Shown in pieces: positions 1-5,135 of a stretch of 5,135 bases of DNA. Source of the DNA: Sulfurospirillum sp. UBA6810 (lineage in GTDB: Bacteria; Campylobacterota; Campylobacteria; Campylobacterales; Sulfurospirillaceae); assembly GCA_002469305.1 (NCBI GenBank), contig DKEY01000092.1:1-5135 (forward strand), given 5' to 3'. Made by a program: the position numbers and the translations under genes. The notes beneath the pieces were generated by a model, which had not been told where the DNA came from, ran no database searches, and was given only the letters and a program-made list of their open reading frames with translations. Numbering within the stretch: position 1 is the stretch's first letter; each line of letters starts with the position of its first letter.

Positions 1-279
1 ACTTCTATCTATAATTCTTGAAGTTAGTGTTTCAAAATCACCTGGTTTTGTTTCTCTTTTGATATATCCACCAGGTATTCTACCTGCTGCATATGTTTTT
101 TCGATATATTGCACAGTCAATGGAACAAAGTTACCATCAGCTTGTGTATCATCTCTTGAAATTGCAGCAAGGATTACTGTATTTTTTATCTTTAACATTA
201 CAGAACCAGCTGCTTGTTTTGCAACTTTTCCTATATCATAAACTTCTAATTGGTTATTTACATCAATATTGTATTCCAT
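1..279 (-). CDS. pnp: Polyribonucleotide nucleotidyltransferase (PNPase), N-terminal 93 residues, cut by window edge
   Basis: PNPase degrades RNA 3'-to-5' by phosphorolysis, releasing nucleoside diphosphates, and acts as a trimer in the cytoplasm. Only the first 93 codons are here; the rest lies beyond position 1. The translation begins MEYNIDVNNQLEVYDIGKVA and follows the first RNase PH-like domain of the family: a GKVAKQAAGSVML strand, TVILAAISRDD, PLTVQYIEKTYAAGRIPGG (about residues 53-71), then GYIKRE and ETLTSRIIDRS near the edge. The YAAG.IPGG.IKRE...TSR.IDR pattern is characteristic of PNPase. The ATG at 277-279 is chosen because AGGAGA lies at 286-291, 6 nt upstream, inside the last codons of the preceding gene, and because the reading starts exactly where family members do. 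The gene begins 2 nt after the phosphoribosyltransferase stop codon, so it is very likely the downstream member of the same operon. Confidence 0.97.
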   Translation of the reverse strand, partial: MEYNIDVNNQLEVYDIGKVAKQAAGSVMLKIKNTVILAAISRDDTQADGNFVPLTVQYIEKTYAAGRIPGGYIKRETKPGDFETLTSRIIDRS

Positions 280-281
280 TA

Positions 282-974
282 TTATTCTCCTAATTTTTGG
301 AACGGTAAGTAATTCTTACTTTTTTTAATTATTTCTATCACTTCTTCTGAGCTCAACTCTTTTAGCTCAGAGTAGTAAAACTCTACATCAACAAAATTTA
401 AAACTTTTAAAACTGAAAAAATCTCATCAATAACTGGCTCAAGTGCAGCTGCAACATTTGTTGCTATCACAGGTGTAGCATAAGATACAGATTTTGCTTT
501 TAAACTAATAGCTGTTTTCGTTGCTGCCATCACAGTCATCCCTGTTTCACAACCTTCATCAATCAACAATACATTTTTACCTTTAAGAGTTCCTATCAAG
601 TCCCCTTTTCTATACTTATATACTCTAGGTAAAATTTTTTCTTCATATTTTCTGTGTGCTTCTCCATATATAAAATCCAAGTTAATTCCAAAAGATTCAA
701 CTAGTTGATTATTTAAAACAATTTCTTCAGTTTCACTCACCATTCCTACAATACAATCTTTATTGTTAGGAGCGGTTATAGGTTCACAAAACAACAAATC
801 ATACTTCATATTCATTTTAGCTGCAAGTAAATTTACGATAGGAATACTTTGCGGTGAAATCGCAATCAAAACCCAATCATCTTTTTGCATTTCATCTCTT
901 GAAAGGATATCCAAAAGCTTCATTGTAGCATCATCTCTACTGGTAAAAAACTGGAAATCTATATTTTCAACCAT
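282..974 (-). CDS. Phosphoribosyltransferase-like protein (COG1926-type), substrate unknown
   Basis: A 230-residue cytoplasmic protein without signal peptide or membrane segments. The PRPP-binding loop of type I phosphoribosyltransferases is visible at about residues 135-147: a hydrophobic strand VLLID, the acidic pair D139-E140, then GCETGMT. The N-terminal half has the pattern seen in predicted phosphoribosyltransferases of the COG1926 kind: a short amphipathic start, LIAISPQSIPIVNLLAAKM (about 36-54), and a CEPITAPNNKDCIVGMVSE segment (about 63-81). A Y.EKILPRVYKYR stretch precedes the PRPP loop. The tail (about 205-230) is acidic and lysine-rich. Family members are presumed to handle PRPP, but no substrate is assigned and I cannot read one from the sequence. 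The ATG at 972-974 directly follows the lptD TAA, and AGGGAA at 985-990 is a plausible ribosome site 10 nt upstream. The position between lptD and pnp suggests co-transcription, not a shared pathway. Confidence 0.85.
   Translation of the reverse strand: MVENIDFQFFTSRDDATMKLLDILSRDEMQKDDWVLIAISPQSIPIVNLLAAKMNMKYDLLFCEPITAPNNKDCIVGMVSETEEIVLNNQLVESFGINLDFIYGEAHRKYEEKILPRVYKYRKGDLIGTLKGKNVLLIDEGCETGMTVMAATKTAISLKAKSVSYATPVIATNVAAALEPVIDEIFSVLKVLNFVDVEFYYSELKELSSEEVIEIIKKSKNYLPFQKLGE
286..291 (-). promoter_or_regulatory. Ribosome binding site of pnp (AGGAGA)
   Basis: On the minus strand AGGAGA is followed by ATAATA and then the pnp ATG, a 6-nt spacing. It overlaps the last codons and stop of the upstream phosphoribosyltransferase gene, so ribosomes finishing that gene end on this site. 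It is the clearest Shine-Dalgarno sequence in the five-gene cluster and fixes the pnp start. Confidence 0.8.
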
Positions 975-3038
975 TTATTGTTCATTCCCTGTTTCTTTAA
1001 CAAAATCATAGCTTATAGCTCCAATTTGTGCTAAGTTAAACGTAAGATAAATTCCTCTTCTATTTACTACATCTGTACCTGAACTCGTAAGTTTAGGTGT
1101 TCTATCTTCTCTATATGTGAGCATATAATTCCAACACTTTTTATCATATGTCCAGCCTATTCTCCAAGACTTAAAAAAATCATCTTCTATATCATAATCA
1201 AGTCCAGCAAAGAAGTTATAGTTTTTCATATAATCTGTACTAGCAGTTACACTAATAAAATTTGTTACCTCTTCTTTTTGATTATTTTCATGGGTATGCG
1301 TCAAATCAAAACTATACTCATCAACATCCCAATTAAGTACTGTTTGAATTTTTTGTGTATTTGCATACTGGTGTGAATAGTTAATAATGTTACTTAGAGT
1401 CAAACTATCTGAAAAATATATTTTTATAGTATTTTCCAAGTTCCCATACTTGTATTTGTAGTCGCTAAAAAACAAAGCCTGTCTTAGTGTATGTGATACT
1501 TTTTTTTCACCTGCACTATTGTAAAAGTACTGAACCAAGTCAAAGTTTAAACTCTCTTCATCATCATTGATTGGTATATAACTTTCAAAATGCCCTTTTC
1601 TCTTACTAAGTCCAGGGAGTATATAATCCACACCAAAATACATAGTATGATAAAAATTATCATAAGGTTTTGAAAGGTCTGTGTACAAAGAAAAAGTGTG
1701 ATAGTTTTTACTATATTGACCAAAGTTATCTGCTAAGCTCGCATTTCCATAATCAACTCGTGTGATATAAAAACTCTCTGTAAATTTAAAATGAATATAT
1801 TCATTAAAAAGAGGAAAATGAATAGAAATAGGGATAGTTAATTCATTTTGAAATGCATTTGAGCCTTCATTTCTTGTATAATTTGTGCTTTTATAATCAA
1901 CTGAGTAATATACATTGTCTAGTAAAATTGAGTCTAAAAATCTATGATATTGCAATGTTGGTATTTCTTGCAGAGTACTATCATTTGAGACTTTGTCTGT
2001 ATCGATATAGTACTTTGCATAAATACCAAAATAGTCTTGATCTCTTCTATAATAATAATTTAATTTTGAGGTAACAAGCTTATTATATGAACTACTTTCT
2101 CCATTGAGAGTATTGAGATAATCTATATCATTAAGATACTGAAAATCAACAATAAGCCCATCTTCTGTGCGCTCATCATTTAAGCTTGAAAAAAGATTAC
2201 TTCTATCGTAGTAAAGCGAATATCCATAGTGTTTATCATTTTTTAAATTATTTTCAAGAGCATAATCTTCATATTCATTAAACTGCCCAAAAACAACTTC
2301 ACCTTGAGAATAAGGAGAATCAACAAATCTAAGTGTAGTGTTTAGCCCATAGCCACGATTTGTTCTTATCTGCGGGTCAAACTGAAGATCCCAATTTTTA
2401 TATGGTGCTACAAAGATTGGTTGCAAGTAGAAAAATCCTTCATCTTTCCCTATACCATACTTTGGCCTTAAAAGCCCACTTCTTCTTGTTTTATCAGTTG
2501 AAAATGCAAAATATGGAAGGTAGAAAACAGGAACATCTTTAACATAAAAAAGTGTATTATAAAGATGCATAAATTTGCTCTCTTTATTGTATTCACCTGT
2601 CGTAAAACCCATTTTCCAATCTGGGTCTTGCACATCACATGAAGAGGTTATGGCTTTTTTGGAGAAATAATAGTTAGCATCAAAACTACCACTCTCGCAC
2701 TTCATCCACAAATCATTTTCACTCATATAAGTAAAAAATGGTGTCATTATGCCTATATCTCTTTTAAGATTGATACTTGCTTTTCCACTTCTTGAAGAAA
2801 ACTCTGCACCTTCTAAAATGGTAATGTTGCCGCTTAAATCAATGTCTCCATTGAGAGTATTATAAAAAGCTTCATCTGCAGTTATAACATACTTTTGAGA
2901 GTATAAAACGACATCATCTTTTGCATGAACGATATCACCATTTTTTTCTACACTCTTTGCTAAAACTTCTACATCATCACCTGCTGCAAAAAGTATCCCT
3001 ACTAAAGATATTAGTATAAATAATTGTTTAAAATGCAT
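975..3038 (-). CDS. lptD: LPS-assembly protein LptD (OstA/Imp), outer-membrane beta-barrel
   Basis: LptD inserts lipopolysaccharide into the outer leaflet of the outer membrane, normally with the lipoprotein LptE, after transfer across the periplasm by LptA. The 687-residue product starts with a signal peptide: K4, a hydrophobic core over residues 5-17, and probable cleavage after AAG near residue 20. An LptA-like beta-jellyroll follows (about 23-130, with DIVHAKDDVVLYS and GDIDLSGNITIL strands). The LptD barrel begins with the diagnostic PVFYLPYFAFS...RRSGLLRPKYG block (about 170-195) and runs to the C-terminus through many alternating aromatic and polar strands. The protein is somewhat shorter than the roughly 780-residue E. 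coli protein. Cysteines are only C114, C134 and C635; C134 in the SSC...DW context and C635 in KKCWNY look like the pair joining the N-terminal domain to the barrel. The ATG overlaps the end of the RDD gene by 11 nt and has only a weak ribosome site, suggesting translational coupling. Confidence 0.96.
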   Translation of the reverse strand: MHFKQLFILISLVGILFAAGDDVEVLAKSVEKNGDIVHAKDDVVLYSQKYVITADEAFYNTLNGDIDLSGNITILEGAEFSSRSGKASINLKRDIGIMTPFFTYMSENDLWMKCESGSFDANYYFSKKAITSSCDVQDPDWKMGFTTGEYNKESKFMHLYNTLFYVKDVPVFYLPYFAFSTDKTRRSGLLRPKYGIGKDEGFFYLQPIFVAPYKNWDLQFDPQIRTNRGYGLNTTLRFVDSPYSQGEVVFGQFNEYEDYALENNLKNDKHYGYSLYYDRSNLFSSLNDERTEDGLIVDFQYLNDIDYLNTLNGESSSYNKLVTSKLNYYYRRDQDYFGIYAKYYIDTDKVSNDSTLQEIPTLQYHRFLDSILLDNVYYSVDYKSTNYTRNEGSNAFQNELTIPISIHFPLFNEYIHFKFTESFYITRVDYGNASLADNFGQYSKNYHTFSLYTDLSKPYDNFYHTMYFGVDYILPGLSKRKGHFESYIPINDDEESLNFDLVQYFYNSAGEKKVSHTLRQALFFSDYKYKYGNLENTIKIYFSDSLTLSNIINYSHQYANTQKIQTVLNWDVDEYSFDLTHTHENNQKEEVTNFISVTASTDYMKNYNFFAGLDYDIEDDFFKSWRIGWTYDKKCWNYMLTYREDRTPKLTSSGTDVVNRRGIYLTFNLAQIGAISYDFVKETGNEQ

Positions 3039-3483
3039 TTACAACCAATGTTTTGCCAAATTTATCATGCCACGTCTCTTTTTTAGGATTAAATAATCCC
3101 CATAAAAAGCCTATATAAAATAAACTTTCACTTACTACTCTAATCAATGCTCTGTTAAATGCATAAAAAAGTGATGGATTTTCTAAATCTTGTATGGATA
3201 TTACTTTAATTTTTAAAAATATTTTTCCGATAGTTGCGCCATAAAGCATAACAAAAAGAGTGTGATAAGCAATCTTTAATCCCACGACATATAAGAACAT
3301 ATTATTTATCATATTTATAGTGTCTTCTATGGTTGCTTCATCTGGGATATAATCTAAATAAATCATGATAAATAAAAATGAAACCAACAATTCATCAATC
3401 ACATATGCAAAAAACCTAGAGGTTATGGATGCGAGAGTTATATTTTCTCGCTCAAATTTATCGATTATTTCTTCATCTGTCAT
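3028..3483 (-). CDS. RDD-family integral membrane protein
   Basis: A 151-residue inner-membrane protein of the RDD family, named for conserved Arg and Asp residues. These are visible as R23 and D30 in SRFFAYVIDELL at the start of the first membrane segment, and D140 in the C-terminal TWHDKFGKTLVV motif. Predicted membrane segments lie at about residues 24-46, 63-82 and 117-132. The family hallmark loop after the second segment is GATIGKIFLKIKV (about 82-94), matching the usual GxTxGK.....V form. Family function is poorly known; some members are linked to ion transport or stress, but nothing here shows a substrate. The ATG at 3481-3483 overlaps the purD stop by one base (TAATG), and the 3' end overlaps lptD by 11 nt, so translation is probably coupled on both sides. 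A role alongside LptD in the envelope is possible but is only suggested by adjacency. Confidence 0.9.
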   Translation of the reverse strand: MTDEEIIDKFERENITLASITSRFFAYVIDELLVSFLFIMIYLDYIPDEATIEDTINMINNMFLYVVGLKIAYHTLFVMLYGATIGKIFLKIKVISIQDLENPSLFYAFNRALIRVVSESLFYIGFLWGLFNPKKETWHDKFGKTLVVNAF

Positions 3484-4751
3484 TATTTCAATGCCTGATA
3501 TGCTATATCACTTCTAAATTTTTTACCTGCAAAATGAACATCTCCACATCTTTCATATGCTCTGTCTCTTGCTTCTTTGATACTATCACCTATACCTACA
3601 CATAAAAGTACTCTACCACCTGTTGCAAATAACTTTCCATCTTCTTTACTAACACCAGCATATGAGATATGTGTATTTTCTCTTATAACTGCATCTTGTG
3701 ATTCATTGACGATGATTTCTGCTGGTTTTGAGTTTGAGTAAGGATAGTTCTCACTTGCCATCACAACACATACTGCATATTTATCACTTATCTTTATATC
3801 AAGATTTTTTAAATCACATGTAGCTGCTTTGTAAAAAAGCTCACTAACATTTGATTCTATTAAAGGCATAAGTATTTCACACTCGGGGTCACCAAAACGT
3901 ACATTGTATTCTAAAACGATTGGCTCGCCTTTTACAATCATAAGTCCTATAAAAAGAACACCTTCAAAAGGATTACCTTCTGAATCCATTCCTTTTAGAG
4001 TTGGTTTTATGACTCTTTCTTCAACTTTTTTATAAAGTTCTTCATTGATAAGTGGAGTTGGTGCATATGCTCCCATACCACCTGTATTTGGTCCCATATC
4101 ATTATCTAAAAGTCTTTTATGGTCTTGTGCCGCTGGTAAAACTTTATAATCTTTTCCATCACATACTGCAAATAAGGATAGTTCATAACCATCTAAAAAC
4201 TCTTCAACTACAATAGAAGTACCAGCCTCTCCAAAGCTTTCACCACTAAGCATATCTTTTGCAGCTTCTTTTGCTTCTTCTTTACTCATAGCGATGATAA
4301 CACCCTTGCCTGCACAAAGACCATCTGCTTTTACTACGACAGGTAAACTTAAAGTATCAATAAAATCGCTTGCTTTTTGTAAGTCATTTGTTTGTATATA
4401 TGCCGCTGTTGGGATGTTATGTCTAGCTAAAAAGTTCTTCATAAAAATCTTAGAACCCTCAAGCTGTGCAGCTCCACGTGAAGTTCCAAATACTGTGAGT
4501 CCATGTGATTTAAAAACATCAACGACACCATCAACCAAAGGGGATTCTGGCCCTACGATAGTTAGATCAATAGAACTGTTTTTTACAAAAGTTGCTAATT
4601 CTTCAAAATCTGTAATAGATATATTTTCACCTAAATCATCTGTTGCGCCATTGCCTGGTGCAAAGTATAATTTTCCTACATTTTTATCTTTTTTTAATGC
4701 CAGAGCGATAGAATATTCACGTCCACCACTTCCGATAATCAAAATATCCAT
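3483..4751 (-). CDS. purD: Phosphoribosylamine--glycine ligase (GAR synthetase)
   Basis: PurD joins phosphoribosylamine and glycine with ATP to form glycinamide ribonucleotide, the second step of de novo purine synthesis, in the cytoplasm. The 422-residue product has the usual family length and domain order. The N-terminal substrate domain opens with MDILIIGSGGREYS (Y13 where many homologues have His) and continues with VGPESPLVDGVVD (about 66-78). The ATP-grasp domain has a KADGLCAGKGV loop at 141-151, VVEEFLDGYELS at 181-192, QDHKRL at 209-214 and NTGGMGAY at 222-229. The metal-binding end NVRFGDPECE is at 283-292. A C-terminal domain with SYAGV and ATGGRVL follows. I start at the ATG at 4749-4751 because GGAG lies 9 nt upstream and the family begins there. 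An in-frame ATG 14 codons earlier falls inside a terminator hairpin. purD heads the five-gene cluster and lies just downstream of the structured RNA. Confidence 0.97.
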   Translation of the reverse strand: MDILIIGSGGREYSIALALKKDKNVGKLYFAPGNGATDDLGENISITDFEELATFVKNSSIDLTIVGPESPLVDGVVDVFKSHGLTVFGTSRGAAQLEGSKIFMKNFLARHNIPTAAYIQTNDLQKASDFIDTLSLPVVVKADGLCAGKGVIIAMSKEEAKEAAKDMLSGESFGEAGTSIVVEEFLDGYELSLFAVCDGKDYKVLPAAQDHKRLLDNDMGPNTGGMGAYAPTPLINEELYKKVEERVIKPTLKGMDSEGNPFEGVLFIGLMIVKGEPIVLEYNVRFGDPECEILMPLIESNVSELFYKAATCDLKNLDIKISDKYAVCVVMASENYPYSNSKPAEIIVNESQDAVIRENTHISYAGVSKEDGKLFATGGRVLLCVGIGDSIKEARDRAYERCGDVHFAGKKFRSDIAYQALK

Positions 4752-4760
4752 TAAGTGTAT

Positions 4761-4764
4761 CTCC
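4761..4764 (-). promoter_or_regulatory. Ribosome binding site deciding the purD start (GGAG)
   Basis: The minus strand reads GGAG, then ATACACTTA, then ATG, a 9-nt spacing. This selects the ATG at 4749-4751 over the in-frame ATG at 4791-4793, which has no such site and would add 14 residues lying in the terminator stem-loop and T-tract. Confidence 0.75.
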
Positions 4765-4802
4765 AAAATAAAAATAGCAGTAGAACATAACATTCTACTG
4801 CT
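4765..4802 (-). terminator. Rho-independent terminator after the structured RNA
   Basis: Read on the minus strand, AGCAGTAGAA (4802-4793) is the exact reverse complement of TTCTACTGCT (4785-4776), giving a perfect 10-bp stem around a 7-nt loop. After one A comes TTTTTATTTT (4774-4765). Stem and T-tract are in the correct order only for minus-strand transcription, so the terminator belongs to the RNA upstream of purD. It ends a few bases before the purD ribosome site, so purD needs read-through or its own promoter. Confidence 0.85.
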
Positions 4803-5011
4803 TAGAACCCAAGTGGGCGTTCCGATTATGTATTGGCCCTAATAAAGCCAACGTAGCAGAACTGACTTTTCTTTAGGCTACAATTTCTCGCTTATTTACA
4901 TAAACTCAAACGAAACCACAGACACACCGAAAATATACACATTCCACAAATACTAATCTGTTGGACCCTCATGAAAACGGTTATCGCTTCACCCAGGTGA
5001 TTAATATATCT
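4801..5011 (-). ncRNA. ssrS: Structured non-coding RNA, probable 6S RNA
   Basis: 6S RNA binds the housekeeping RNA polymerase holoenzyme by mimicking an open promoter. The case here is structural. Between a TATAAT box and a strong terminator lies about 210 nt without an ORF, whose ends pair along the minus-strand transcript. ACCTGGGTG (4998-4990) pairs with CACTTGGGT (4815-4807), three of the nine pairs being G-U. GCG (4987-4985) pairs with CGC (4819-4817) and CCG (4980-4978) with CGG (4824-4822), separated by small internal loops. A GG/TCC block (4968-4963) pairs with GGGCC (4839-4835). The middle is open. On its 3' side is a small hairpin with GTAGC/GCTAC ends (4881-4877, 4857-4853). The apex carries GTTTAT-GTAA-ATAAGC (4905-4890) with a GNRA loop above a GGTTTC stem. 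A long closing stem, central bubble and apical stem is the 6S plan. Exact ends are uncertain. Recognition rests on architecture and location, not on an alignment; another small RNA remains possible. Confidence 0.68.
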
Positions 5012-5018
5012 ACTGTTA

Positions 5019-5024
5019 ATTATA
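5019..5024 (-). promoter_or_regulatory. -10 box of the structured RNA (TATAAT)
   Basis: A perfect TATAAT on the minus strand, placing a start site near 5010-5013, shortly before the 5' arm of the closing stem (4998). No convincing -35 hexamer sits 16-18 nt upstream; that region is AT-rich, as is usual for housekeeping promoters in Campylobacterota. A second, poorer candidate, TATATT at 5003-5008, would start the RNA almost exactly at the base of the stem. Confidence 0.65.
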
Positions 5025-5026
5025 GG

Positions 5027-5134
5027 TTAATTTTGCTTAATTAATGTTTTAGCAAGTTCTATACAGCCTTTAATCGTCTGTTTTGAGCTTACATGTAAGT
5101 TTTTTATATACATTGGCAAAGCTTTAGAAGTAAC
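5027..5134 (-). CDS. hemD: C-terminal 35 residues of a protein resembling uroporphyrinogen-III synthase (HemD), cut by window edge
   Basis: An open minus-strand frame enters from the right edge and ends at TAA (5027-5029), giving 35 residues that start VTSKALPMYIKN and end AKTLIKQN. The pattern, T(S/A)KAL, a short spacer, a V-S strand, then TI.GCIELAK.L, resembles the end of HemD: the Gly/Thr-rich turn followed by TAKAL, a strand, and the final P-T-I-E-G-L-I helix. HemD closes and rearranges hydroxymethylbilane into uroporphyrinogen III in heme and siroheme synthesis. The fragment is short and the catalytic region is outside the window, so the name is tentative; that a real coding end is present is more certain than its identity. 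In H. pylori, as I recall, hemD is also close to purD. The stop is only 2 nt before the TATAAT box, and no terminator separates the gene from the RNA. Confidence 0.55.
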   Translation of the reverse strand, partial: VTSKALPMYIKNLHVSSKQTIKGCIELAKTLIKQN

Positions 5135-5135
5135 A

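Noticed and set aside
59..2542. Several short plus-strand open frames (for example 59-241, 763-1011, 1853-2074, 2360-2542)
   Set aside because: All lie opposite pnp, the phosphoribosyltransferase gene or lptD, which match known families. None has a domain or a convincing ribosome site.
2098..2861. A 17-base direct repeat inside lptD (2098-2114 and 2845-2861), encoding NTLNG twice
   Set aside because: It is a single short match within a low-complexity, AT-rich coding region, with no flanking similarity and no mobile-element context. It is probably chance.
4749..4793. In-frame ATG upstream of purD giving a 14-residue N-terminal extension
   Set aside because: It lies in the terminator stem-loop and has no ribosome site, and the extension precedes the family's normal first residues. 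The ATG at 4749-4751 has GGAG at a proper distance.
4294..4842. 182-codon open frame on the plus strand opposite purD and the RNA gene
   Set aside because: It lies antisense to well-supported purD codons, has no recognisable domain, and ends inside the structured RNA. It is a shadow of purD codon use.
4801..5011. Alternative identities for the structured RNA: tmRNA, RNase P RNA, SRP RNA or a purine riboswitch before purD
   Set aside because: It is too short for tmRNA or RNase P RNA and has no tRNA-like ends. I do not see the conserved SRP loop. It is closed by its own terminator and promoter, and its pairing is end-to-end, not the three-way junction of a purine riboswitch.
5088..5099. Perfect 12-base palindrome CTTACATGTAAG about 65 bases upstream of the TATAAT box
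   Set aside because: It could be an operator, but it lies within the coding end of the hemD-like gene and there is no second copy or known matching motif. One palindrome of this length is not enough.

Overview
The window looks like ordinary housekeeping chromosome from a low-GC member of the Campylobacterota (Epsilonproteobacteria). The AT-rich coding, the protein sequences and the gene order purD - RDD protein - lptD - phosphoribosyltransferase - pnp all fit that group. A Sulfurimonas-like genus is my guess; the sequence alone does not prove it. From memory, Helicobacter pylori has pnp, purD and hemD in the same neighbourhood, which agrees with this reading.

Everything recognisable lies on the minus strand, so the window reads from right to left. 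At the right edge (5027-5134) is the C-terminal tail of a gene that resembles uroporphyrinogen-III synthase (hemD). Just after its stop codon is a perfect TATAAT box (5019-5024). Next comes a stretch of about 210 nt (roughly 4801-5011) with no protein-coding gene. Its two ends pair over a long interrupted stem, it has an open middle and an apical hairpin, and it is followed by a strong hairpin and T-tract terminator (4765-4802). I read it as a 6S RNA (ssrS) candidate.

After the terminator comes a tightly packed five-gene run. purD (GAR synthetase) overlaps an RDD-family membrane protein gene by 1 nt. That gene overlaps lptD (outer-membrane LPS assembly protein) by 11 nt. The lptD stop codon abuts the start of a phosphoribosyltransferase-like gene, which lies 2 nt before pnp (polynucleotide phosphorylase). 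pnp runs off the left edge after 93 codons. The spacings suggest one transcript with translational coupling, mixing purine synthesis, envelope biogenesis and RNA decay.

I see no mobile element, CRISPR array, tRNA, rRNA or signs of horizontal transfer. The item most worth checking is the structured RNA upstream of purD, together with the question of how purD is transcribed across the terminator. The phosphoribosyltransferase of unknown substrate comes next.
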